Positions 16,001 to 25,431 of a stretch of 55,048 nt of DNA are shown piece after piece. The notes below the pieces were generated by a model, which worked only from the letters and a program-made list of their open reading frames with translations, did no database searches and was not told the DNA's origin. Within the stretch, counting starts at the first letter, position 1; each line of letters starts with the position of its first letter. The stretch comes from Brevundimonas diminuta 3F5N (GTDB lineage: Bacteria > Pseudomonadota > Alphaproteobacteria > Caulobacterales > Caulobacteraceae): assembly GCF_900163625.1 (NCBI RefSeq), contig NZ_FUIE01000035.1, forward strand, positions 1 to 55,048. Direction: 5' to 3'. Made by a program: the position numbers and the translations under genes.

Positions 16001-17908
16001 GGCTTCCTCGAACGGAATCTTGAGGTCGGCGAACACCAGATCGGCGCCGCGCGGATCTTCCAGCAAGAAGTCGTGGATATAGATCGGCTCCTGGCCGGTC
16101 GTGCGCACGACGTGGTCGGATTCCTCAAGCGTCTTCAGGCCCATGTCGGCCAGGATCGGCAGAACGTCCGACAGCGGCACGGCCGAACCGCGGCGGTACA
16201 ACTTGAAGCGGAACTGCAGATTGGTCTCGTCCGCCGTGCGGAAGGCGCGCACGGCGACCGGCTCGGCGTGGACGCCGTCGGCGGCCGAGCCGTCGTTCAG
16301 GCGGTCGAACTGCTCCAGGTCAGCCACAGCCTCGGCCGCGTCATAGCGGGCGCGGAAAGCCACGCCGAAGCCCTCGGCCCAGCGGGCGCTGGTCGGGCCG
16401 ACGGCGGCCTCGTCCACGCCGGCGAGGCGCAGAGCGCTTTCGAAACGGTCGATCCAGCTACGGCCGGCCTCGGCCACCTCGGCCTCCAGGGCCTTGAGAT
16501 CCGGGATCGGGTGGTCGCCCGGCGTCACGCCGATGATGTAGTGGACGCGGGTCAACGGCTGGTCGGTCAGCTGCGGATACCAGGCTGAGACGCGACCGCC
16601 CCAGGCCTGGGCCAGGATGCCGCCGATGCGCTGGCGCAGGCCGGCGTCGAAGCGTTCGCGCGGAATGAAGCACAGCACCGAGACGAAGCGGTCGAACGGG
16701 TCGCGACGCGTGAACAGGCGGATACGCGGCCGATCATACAGGTGCAGAATGCCCAGCGCCGTATCCAGCAGCTCGTCCTCGCCGATCTGGAACAGCTCGT
16801 CGCGAGGATAGTTTTCGAGAATGTTCTTCAGGCGCTTGTAGTTGTGGCTGCCCGGCGTCTTGCCGGCGCGTTCCAGCGCATTGGCGACCTTGCGCCGGAT
16901 CAGCGGCGCGTCCTTGGCCATCTTGTCGTAGGCCTCGGCGGTGAACAGGCCGACGAAGCGGGTCTCGCCGGTCGCCTTGCCGTCGGCGTCGTAACGCTTG
17001 ACCCCGACGTAATCCATGTAGGCGCGGCGGTGCACGCGCGAGCGCATATTGGCCTTGGCCACAGTGACCGGATCGCTCTCGTCCAGCTGGCGCTGCATGG
17101 CGGCGGTCAGGACGGCGGGCTCGGAGGCGCGGCGCAGGACGCGGCGCTCGGGATCGCTGAGGACGCCCAGGCCGTCGCTGGACTGGTTCAGGGGCGCCTC
17201 GGCCTCATACGAACCCGAAGCGTCGCGGGGATAGTCGTAGTCGCGCGCGCCCAGGAAGACGAAGTGATCGCTCTTGGCCCAGCGCAGGAACTCGAGGTTC
17301 TCCTTCAGCACTTCGGGGTCGACGCCCTTCGGCGGGGCGGCTTCAAGACGTTGGACCGCGTCGCGCATGGTCTGGACCATGGCGCTGTGGTCGCGCACGG
17401 CGACGCGCACGTCGGCCATGGCCTGGGCCAGGCCCTCGCCCAGCGCGTCGCGGCGCTCCTGAGGCAGGGGATCGATGACGACGATGATCAAGGAGTCGCG
17501 ACGGCCGGCTTCGACCTCGACGATCGGGTGGAACAGGGCGCGGACGGTGACGCCCGCCTCAGCCAGCTCGCCCAGAACGCTGTCGACCAGGAAGGGGCCG
17601 TCGTCCTGCAGGATCAGGATCTGGTCATAGCCGGTGTTGACGCCGGCGGCGTCGGCCAGCGGACCGACGGTGATGCGGGCGGGCTCGCCCGCCTTGCGGG
17701 CCTCGGCGCCGCGCCAGGCGCCAGCCAGCAGGACCGCCAGGTCGTCGCCGCCCAGCTCAGGCGTCTCATCGGCCGAATAGTCGTCGAAGGCCTGAGCCAG
17801 CAGGGTCTTCTCCGCCGCGCCCGGCGGCGCCGCAATCCGCGCGTAGGCCGCCTCCAGCGCTCCCAGGTCAGCGGGAACGGCGGGAACGATGCGCGAAGCA
17901 GCGGACAT
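13046..17908 (-). CDS. gdhZ: Large NAD-specific glutamate dehydrogenase
   Basis: A 1620-residue enzyme of the giant (about 180 kDa) NAD-GDH class, which oxidatively deaminates glutamate to 2-oxoglutarate and ammonium. Residues 1-700 are the N-terminal regulatory part with ACT-like repeats. The catalytic region follows, with [20 protein letters not shown], then [17 protein letters not shown] and the nucleotide-binding segment [17 protein letters not shown]. Length and motifs are complete, with no frameshift. In Caulobacter crescentus the orthologue GdhZ also interferes with FtsZ polymerisation and couples catabolism to cell division. That second role here is inference from orthology. Confidence 0.95.
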   Translation of the reverse strand: [1620 protein letters not shown]

Positions 17909-18161
17909 GACTCAGGTCTCGAACGGCGCGGCGGAAAACCGCTGGGGAAAACAGCCGCACCTTAGCGTCCCCGGCGAGAACGGCTAGGCCGCGAACGCCC
18001 CGAAAGACAGGGAATTTCAGTGTGCACCGCACCATGTGGCGCGGGAGGCCCAGTTGTGGACTGTTTTAGCTACCACCGCCGCAGAACAGAGAAATAAAAG
18101 CCCCAATTCAGCCGTGATCGGACAGAAGCGCGCGTCAGGGCTGAAGGAAAATGGGGCCCAG

Positions 18162-18286
18162 AAACGAACAAGGCCGTCGAACGATGTCCGACGGCCTGCT
18201 CGGTCCGGCGCTCAGGAGGGGGAGGGGAAGCGCCGGCCTGGGACGTCGCGGTCCGGGAGGGGGAGGGGAGGACCGCGTCGTCGTGT
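18162..18286 (-). ncRNA. Candidate trans-acting sRNA with two C-rich loop hairpins
   Basis: On the minus strand the gap holds, in order: a sigma70-like promoter; hairpin 1 with an 8-bp stem (18270-18277 with 18247-18254), extendable by 4 bp past one mismatch, and a 15-base loop; hairpin 2 with an 8-bp stem (18229-18236 with 18205-18212) and a 16-base loop; and an intrinsic-terminator-like hairpin at 18171-18197. Both loops carry the same 14-base pyrimidine run TCCCCTCCCCCTCC, complementary to Shine-Dalgarno-like GGAGG sequences. This is the architecture of anti-SD sRNAs. No coding frame is evident. The rest of the 17909-18346 gap shows only the presumed AT-richer gdhZ promoter region near 18050-18110. 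Confidence 0.6.
18171..18197 (-). terminator. Intrinsic terminator of the candidate sRNA
   Basis: AGGCCGTCG and CGACGGCCT form a 9-bp stem around a 9-base loop. On the minus strand it is followed by TTGTTCGTTTC, an imperfect T-rich tail. It would end the sRNA, or read-through from the permease gene upstream. Confidence 0.6.
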
Positions 18287-18292
18287 GAGGAT

Positions 18293-18320
18293 CAAATAGG
18301 CGGCGATTGCGGCAGTTCAA
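18293..18320 (-). promoter_or_regulatory. Sigma70-like promoter for the candidate sRNA
   Basis: On the minus strand TTGAAC (18320-18315) and TATTTG (18298-18293) are 16 bases apart and would start transcription near 18286, a few bases before hairpin 1. It lies just past the stop codon of the permease gene. Confidence 0.45.
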
Positions 18321-18346
18321 GGACAAGAAGACGAATATTTCTAGCT

Positions 18347-19516
18347 TTAAGCCTGCGGCGGGACGTCGCGGCCCCGTATACGATTCAACAGGAAAGAACC
18401 GCCCCGTTTCTTGGGTGAAGACTCAGTTTTCTTATCCTGTTTCTTTGGATGTTTGGCGGCATAGGGCTCGCCGTCGCCCGACAGCAGCACGGCGATCCAG
18501 CGCGAGCCCTTGAACTCGGCCAGGATGGCCATGGCCATCACCGCCAGCGGGGTCGACAGGAACATGCCCGCCACGCCCCACAGCTTGCCCCAGAAGGCCA
18601 AAGCCAGAAGGACGACGATGGGGTCGATATTCTGATTGTCGCCCTGCATCCGCGGCTGGACCAGATTGCCGACGAGGAAGAGCAGGGTCTGCAGACCCAC
18701 GAACAGAATCAAGGCGGGCCAGTAGCTCTCGAACTGGACCAGGGCGAACAGGGGCGGTGCGCAGCCCGCCACGGCGCCGCCCAGCACCGGAATAAAGCCG
18801 ACGATGAAGATGACGAAGGTCCAGAACTCGGCGTTCTGGAGCCCTACCGCCCGCATCAACACCCAGGCCACGGCGCAGATCATGGCCCCGGTCACGGCCT
18901 GGACCCACAGATAGCCCTCGACCCCGCCGCGCACGCGCTCGAACACCTCCAGCGCCTCCTGGCGCGGGCCGCGGTCCGGGAACATGCCGACCATCTTCTT
19001 GCGAAAGCCGGCTTGCGAGGCCAGCAGGAAACCCAGGTAGATCATGACGAAGAAGGCGCCGGTGGCCGCGCCCTGCACCTGGAAGGCCGTGCTGGTCAGC
19101 CAGCCGCGCACGTCGATGCCGGCGATCATGTCCTGCAGGGTCGGCGGATCGCTGACCCCGACCAGGGCCGAGACGTCGCGGCTGATCTGGTCGATGCGCG
19201 GACCGATGCTGCCCGCCACGCCCGAGGCGTCGGTGAAGAAGCCCGCCGCGCCGTCGACGATGATCCAGATCGAGGCCAGGAAGCCCAGCACGACCAGGAT
19301 CAGGGCCGCCGCCCCGGCGAAGCGCGGCGGAATCGGCGTGCGCCGCTCGATGGCGCGCTTCACCCCGTCGATCATGATCATCAGGAACAGGGCCATGGCC
19401 AGCGGCGTCAGGATGTCTCTGAGCCAATAGAGAGCCGCCCCCGCCGCCACGACGGCGATCAGGACCACCGCATTGGCGGCCGGGGAGGAATGACTGACGG
19501 TGATCGGAAGCTTCAT
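18347..19516 (-). CDS. AI-2E family transporter (PerM-like)
   Basis: A membrane protein of about 389 residues with the layout of the AI-2E/PerM family: about eight hydrophobic segments, starting with VVLIAVVAAGAALYWL and LTPLAMALFLMIMIDGVKRAI, and a periplasmic region in the first half. The conserved late segment VGFIPVLGGAVAGCAPPLFALVQF is typical. The start at 19516 (MKLPITVSH) is preferred; the frame is open upstream to 19606 but that extension is an Arg-rich, non-membrane sequence. Family members export small molecules or act as Na+/H+ antiporters; the substrate here is unknown. The C-terminus is a Lys-rich tail. Confidence 0.8.
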   Translation of the reverse strand: MKLPITVSHSSPAANAVVLIAVVAAGAALYWLRDILTPLAMALFLMIMIDGVKRAIERRTPIPPRFAGAAALILVVLGFLASIWIIVDGAAGFFTDASGVAGSIGPRIDQISRDVSALVGVSDPPTLQDMIAGIDVRGWLTSTAFQVQGAATGAFFVMIYLGFLLASQAGFRKKMVGMFPDRGPRQEALEVFERVRGGVEGYLWVQAVTGAMICAVAWVLMRAVGLQNAEFWTFVIFIVGFIPVLGGAVAGCAPPLFALVQFESYWPALILFVGLQTLLFLVGNLVQPRMQGDNQNIDPIVVLLALAFWGKLWGVAGMFLSTPLAVMAMAILAEFKGSRWIAVLLSGDGEPYAAKHPKKQDKKTESSPKKRGGSFLLNRIRGRDVPPQA

Positions 19517-19632
19517 GGCTGAACTGTCGTCGTGGCCGGGAACGGCGTCAATCGCTGTAAACCGCCGAGGTTCCGCCTTGCGGCGGCGGCGCGGTCGATT
19601 AAGCATGGAAAGGCACGCAGGAGACCCTCTTC

Positions 19633-21147
<1,515 letters not shown>

Positions 21148-21151
21148 GGCT

Positions 21152-22881
21152 TCAGCCCAGCTCGACCGGGCGGCCGTCCTTGTAGACGTCCGTGACCTTG
21201 ATCCCAGCCAGGCGGTCGGGATCGATGGTCATGGGGTCCGCATCCAGAAGGACCATGTCCGCCAGCTTGCCGGCTGTGAGCGAACCTTTGCGGTCGTCCT
21301 CATAGTGCTGCCAGGCGGCCACAGGGTCATGGCCTTCAGGGCGACCTCGACCGGCACGCGCTCGTCCGGCCCCAGGATGTCGCCCGAGCGGGTGCGCCGC
21401 GTGACCGTGGCCGACAGCACCCGCAGGGCGTCGGGATTGGCCACCGGGGCGTCATGGTGGCTGGTGAAACGCATCCCGCGCCGCCAGGCCGAGCCGCAGG
21501 GCGAGATGAACTCGGCCCGGCGCGGCCCCAGCACGGAATCCCGGTGCCAGTCGCCCCAGTAGAAGGTGTGCATGGGGAAGAAGGAGGGGACGATCCCCAG
21601 GGCCTTCAGATCGTCCAGTTGGTCCTCTCGCGTGGTTTGGCCGTGGATCAGCACCGGACGACGGTCGCGCGCGCCGTGCTTGCGGCTGGCCTCGCGCACG
21701 GCGGCGATCATCAGGTCGATGGCGGCGTCGCCGTTGGCGTGGACTTCGATCTGCCAGTCGTTGGCGAAAGCCAGGTCCACAGCGTCCAGCGCCTGTTGCT
21801 CCGTCACCGCAGGATAGCCGCGCCAGGAGGCGGGCTGGCCCTCGGGCGGGACGAAGTAGGGCTGGGACAGCCAGGCCGTCTTGGCTTGGGGCGAGCCGTC
21901 CAGCGTCAGCTTGACCCCGCCGATGCGATAGCGTCCCTCATAGGTCCGCCGGTACAGAGGCGTGGCCATGATGTCGGTCGAGGTCAGGATGTCGGGAAAC
22001 GACAGGATGTCGATAGGCAGGGCGCCAGCCTGAGCCAAGCCCGCGATCATGCGGCAGGTGTCGGTGGACGACCGCCCGTCCTGGGCCGTGGTGTAGCCGA
22101 ACCGGGCGTAGTAGCGAGCGCCCTCGACGATCATCTGGCGGTTGGCCTCGGCGTCCAGCCGGGTGAACAGAGCGCCCATGACAGCGAACAGGGCCGTTTC
22201 CTCCAACACGCCGTCGGGTTCGCGCGAGCCCGCCTTGCGTCGGATCACCCCGCCGTCCGGATCGGCCGTATCCGCCCCGATCCCCGCCGCAGCCAGGGCC
22301 GCGCCGTTGGCCGCGCCCAGATGGCTCGACTGATGCAGGAACAGCACCGGCACGGCGTCCGATATGGCGTCCAGCTCGTCCCGCGTGGGGTGGCGTCGCT
22401 CCTTCAACTGGGAGTCGTCATAGCCGAAGCCGATGATCAGGCCGGTGTCGCGCACCAACGCCTCGTGTCGGTTCATCCAGTCGCGCGTGATCCGCTGCAG
22501 AGCGGCGATGTCGTTCCCTTCGCCGTCCGGCGCGGGCAGGAGGTTGGCGTAACGCGCCTGCAGCCCGACCATGGAGACGTGGCCGTGCGGGTCGAAAAAG
22601 CCCGGCAACAGGGTCCGTCCGTCAAGATTCACCAGACGCGCGCCTCGCCCCGCCGCCGCCCGCACCGCATCCAGGGCGCCGACCGCCAGGATCGTCTCTC
22701 CGCGCACCGCCACGGCCTCGGCCGACGGTTGCGCATCGTCCATGGTGCGGATCGGGCCGCCGTGAAAAATCGTCGTCGCAGTCGCGCGAGCCTGGGCAGC
22801 GCCCCCCGACATCAGACCGCTGGCGGCGGCGCCGGCCATAAACAGCCGCCGGTCCAGATAGCTCCAGGCCCCCATCGGCAT
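21152..22881 (-). pseudogene. Tat-exported amidohydrolase, frameshifted near the 3' end
   Basis: An amidohydrolase of the YtcJ-like group (Amidohydro_3): N-terminal Tat signal DRRLFMAGAAASGLM, then metal-site motif GFFDPHGHV, LIHGQTTREDQ and HHDAPVANPD. The frame runs to 21229, but its last 40 residues are not family-like. Skipping one base near 21319 restores a good C-terminus (AAWQHYEDD, KLADMVLLDADP, VYKDGRPVELG) ending at 21152. A single G lost from a GGG run in the Trp-Ala codons would explain this. It is either a sequencing error or a young frameshift that removes the last beta-sandwich strands. GGGAGAA supports the start at 22881. The substrate is unknown. Confidence 0.75.
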
Positions 22882-22930
22882 AACCGCTTCTCCCTGTTTG
22901 AACGGCAAGGCTTGAACCCGCCTTCGCGGC

Positions 22931-22973
22931 GGCCGGTTCCGCCGTCAGGAATCCGGCGGTCTGTGAACCGGCC
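22931..22973. other. Compound hairpin in the gap upstream of the DUF3060 gene
   Basis: GGCCGGTT pairs with AACCGGCC, and inside it CCGCCG pairs with CGGCGG, leaving a 9-base loop and a one-sided TCTGT bulge. It lies between divergent genes in what would be the leader of either. It matches no riboswitch that I recognise. Confidence 0.35.
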
Positions 22974-23045
22974 TGGGACCAGGAACCAAAGCCTGCAGCG
23001 GGACATTCATGACGGTCTCAAGCTGGGCCATACAGGACCTCCCCC

Positions 23046-23405
23046 ATGTTGTTCACGCCTTTCGCCTCTCTCGCTCTCATGGCCCTCGCCCCCCTGCCTG
23101 TTCAGGTCGGCAGCGTCGATCTGGGTCCGAACCTGATCGAAATCGCCGGCGAGGGGCACAAGCGGACCATTCCGTGCCAGGGCCGCCGCGTCGAAATCCA
23201 GGGGACCAACCACGACATCACCCTGACCGGCGTATGTGCGGGGCTGGAACTGGCGGGCGTGGACAACAAGGTCTCCATCACCCTGACGCCCGATGCGGTT
23301 CTGGAAGTCTCGGGCACGGGTCAGGTCGTGCGCTGGCGGTCCTCCGGCCAGCCGCGTCAGATCCTCGACGGCTTCGACAATACCGTCACGCGCGTTCGCG
23401 ACTGA
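23046..23405 (+). CDS. DUF3060-domain secreted protein
   Basis: A 119-residue protein with a short N-terminal hydrophobic segment that reads as a cleavable signal peptide (LFTPFASLALMALAPLPVQVG). The rest is a beta-repeat region matching DUF3060: QGTNHDITLTGVCAGLELAGVDNKVSITL shows the repeated Asn/Gly turns of a small right-handed beta-helix. One cysteine occurs before and one inside the repeat and could form a disulfide in the periplasm. Function is unknown. It converges on mltA, with 16 bases between stops. Confidence 0.75.
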   Translation: MLFTPFASLALMALAPLPVQVGSVDLGPNLIEIAGEGHKRTIPCQGRRVEIQGTNHDITLTGVCAGLELAGVDNKVSITLTPDAVLEVSGTGQVVRWRSSGQPRQILDGFDNTVTRVRD

Positions 23406-23412
23406 TCAAGGC

Positions 23413-23444
23413 GGCGGCTGATTAACCGCGCGGGATCAGCCGCC
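23413..23444. terminator. Hairpin between convergent DUF3060 gene and mltA
   Basis: GGCGGCTGAT and ATCAGCCGCC form a 10-bp stem around a 12-base loop. It spans the mltA stop codon. No T-run follows on the plus side, so its termination activity is uncertain, but its position between two converging genes suits a shared terminator. Confidence 0.45.
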
Positions 23445-24561
23445 ACATCCGCAAGGGGTGGCGCACGGCGCCCGCCTCATGCCCCGCCGCGTCGCCTCGG
23501 CCGATATAGAGGTCGGCGCGTACCGGCCCGCGAATGGCCGAGCCGGTGTCCAGCGTCATGACCAGACCGCGATAACTGGCGCGTGCGCCGCGCAGATTGC
23601 CGCCGTCCGCCTCGATCCAAGCCGCCTCGCCATAGGTCCAGCGCGACGGATCGACCGCCACCGAACGCCGCGCGGGCAGGGGCACGCCTGCCGCGCCCGT
23701 CGCCTCATTGCCGTCGTCGGCGCTAGTGGTGAAGAAGATGTAGCGCGGGTTCAGCGCCATCACGCGACGCGCTTCGGGTCCGCGATGGGACGCCAGCCAG
23801 GCGCGGATCGCCTCGCCCGACGTCCCGTCGCGAGGCAGCAGGCCTTCCTCGGTCATCGGTCGGGCGATGCCGACGAACTTGGCCCCGTTGTCGGCGGCGT
23901 AGGCGGCGCGCAAGCGGGCGCCGTCGGGGAAGGTCAAGGTTCCCGAGCCCTGAATCTGCAGGAAGAACAGATCCTCCGCCTTCATCCAGGCCAGGGCCGA
24001 AGACTGGGCCGAGCCCGCCTCGATGGCCGCGCGATCGCCTACGCTGGACAGATTGGCCGGACGGCTGAGAACCGGGGCGTCGAACTCGGCGTCCGGGACG
24101 CGGCGAGCCGGATATTCGGGTGCGAAATAGGCGGTCAGCAGGCCGCGCCCGCCATCATCCGTGCGGACCTCGGCGGCAGTGAAGCGGCTTTCCAGGAAGC
24201 CGCGGGCGTCGCTGGGATTGGCGCGGGCGGCCAGGGCGCGCGCGTCGCGGCAGGTCTCGACGGCGATGCGCGACGGGCCGCAACCGGCGGCGTAGGCGCG
24301 CAGGGCCGCCAGGTGGTCTTCCTCGGCCCAGCCGGGCAGGGCGGCTAGTTCGAGGTCTCCGGCGACCGGCGGAAGCGGCGGCGACACCGGCGGGGGCAGG
24401 GGAACCGGATCAGGCGTCGGAACCGGGCGCGGCGTCGAGGCGCAGGCCGCCGCCAGAAGCGTCAGAGCCAAAACGCCGGACAGGCCGCCCAGTCGTCCAA
24501 GCGGAGCCGTAAGGAGACGGGCCGCGCCCGTCTGATCGAGGGGCGCGGACCGTGCGATCAT
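23422..24561 (-). CDS. mltA: Membrane-bound lytic murein transglycosylase A
   Basis: A 379-residue MltA-family protein that cleaves peptidoglycan glycan strands to 1,6-anhydro products. The N-terminus has a hydrophobic segment ending in a lipobox (LTLLAAACAS), so it is probably an outer-membrane lipoprotein. The MltA core spans about residues 130-290 (LLTAYFAPEYPARR, LFFLQIQGSGTLTFPDG). The C-terminal 3D domain (TLDTGSAIRGPVRADLYIGRGDAAG) carries the catalytic aspartate. It overlaps the Tim44-like gene by one base. This tim44-mltA neighbourhood is common in alphaproteobacteria. Length is normal. Confidence 0.93.
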   Translation of the reverse strand: MIARSAPLDQTGAARLLTAPLGRLGGLSGVLALTLLAAACASTPRPVPTPDPVPLPPPVSPPLPPVAGDLELAALPGWAEEDHLAALRAYAAGCGPSRIAVETCRDARALAARANPSDARGFLESRFTAAEVRTDDGGRGLLTAYFAPEYPARRVPDAEFDAPVLSRPANLSSVGDRAAIEAGSAQSSALAWMKAEDLFFLQIQGSGTLTFPDGARLRAAYAADNGAKFVGIARPMTEEGLLPRDGTSGEAIRAWLASHRGPEARRVMALNPRYIFFTTSADDGNEATGAAGVPLPARRSVAVDPSRWTYGEAAWIEADGGNLRGARASYRGLVMTLDTGSAIRGPVRADLYIGRGDAAGHEAGAVRHPLRMWRLIPRG

Positions 24562-25184
24562 CAGGCGGTCGCCGGCTCGACCCGGGCCAAGGCCCAGTTG
24601 GGGTCCGAGGCGCCCAGGCGGCGCTCGAAGGTCCAGATCTCGGCGGTGCGGCGCTCCTCGGTGACGGTCTCGCCGCCCGACGGCGTGACCGAGCCGCGCA
24701 CCTCGGCCAGGAAGCGCACCTTGGCCAGGGCGCGATCGCCCTCGGTCGTCGCCAGCTCCAGATCGGCGCGCGGGGCATGAACCAGTTCGGCGCTCTCGGC
24801 GTCGCCGCGCGCTTCTCGCGCTGCGATGCCGGCCTCGAACGAGCCCATGACCTTCTCGGTCAGCAGCGGACGCAGGGCGTCGCGGTCGCCCTTGGCGTAG
24901 GCGCGGACGATGGTCTCATAGGCCTGACGCGCGCCTTCCAGGAAACGATGCGGGTCGAAGTTCGGCTCGCGCGCCTTCAGCCCCGCGATCGCCGCCGTCA
25001 GGGCCGGATCGACGACCGGGCCGCGCGGCGCCTCAGGCGCGCCGGCAGGAACGGCGGAAACCGGCACGGGCTTGGGATTGTCCTCCGGCTGGCGGCCGAC
25101 CTTCTTGCCCAGCACATTATAGAGCTGGAACAGCAGAACCGCCGCGATGACGGCGAAAATCACGATCTGAAAGGTCACCGGCAC
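24561..25184 (-). CDS. Tim44/TimA-like domain protein
   Basis: A 207-residue protein with one N-terminal transmembrane segment (TFQIVIFAVIAAVLLFQLYNVLG) and a C-terminal Tim44-like domain (about residues 75-205), which includes ARQAYETIVRAYAKGDRDALRPLL. Alphaproteobacterial TimA proteins are inner-membrane relatives of mitochondrial Tim44. Their bacterial role is not settled; membrane-protein or envelope biogenesis has been suggested. Its divergent position next to secB and the coupling to mltA fit an envelope role. This is inference. Confidence 0.85.
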   Translation of the reverse strand: MPVTFQIVIFAVIAAVLLFQLYNVLGKKVGRQPEDNPKPVPVSAVPAGAPEAPRGPVVDPALTAAIAGLKAREPNFDPHRFLEGARQAYETIVRAYAKGDRDALRPLLTEKVMGSFEAGIAAREARGDAESAELVHAPRADLELATTEGDRALAKVRFLAEVRGSVTPSGGETVTEERRTAEIWTFERRLGASDPNWALARVEPATA

Positions 25185-25431
25185 GGTGGGTTCCTCGACT
25201 AGTCAGGCCTCATCTTCCCGGCAGGGAAGCGCCTCGGGTTTCTCCCCAAAGGCGAAAGGGCGGCTCATACAACGTGATTAGGGGTCGATCCGGGCGGGCG
25301 CAAGGCGAAGCGAGAGGCGAACGCGGGTCTCGGCGTTGCGACACAGGGTCTCGCCATGCTACCGCCGCCCCCTCAGACCCGCCTCCAGGGGGAGCGGGAC
25401 ACTCCATTCTTGCAAGACGGTTTTCAGACTC

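Noticed and set aside
13391..16588. A 1065-residue open frame on the plus strand
   Set aside because: It is antisense to gdhZ, which has clear family motifs in the opposite strand. Long shadow frames are expected in GC-rich DNA, and its translation has no recognisable domain.
18213..18269. G-quadruplex on the plus strand of the sRNA region
   Set aside because: Each purine-rich loop has only three runs of three or more Gs with one-base spacers, short of the usual four runs. The C-rich minus-strand RNA reading explains the duplicated loops better.
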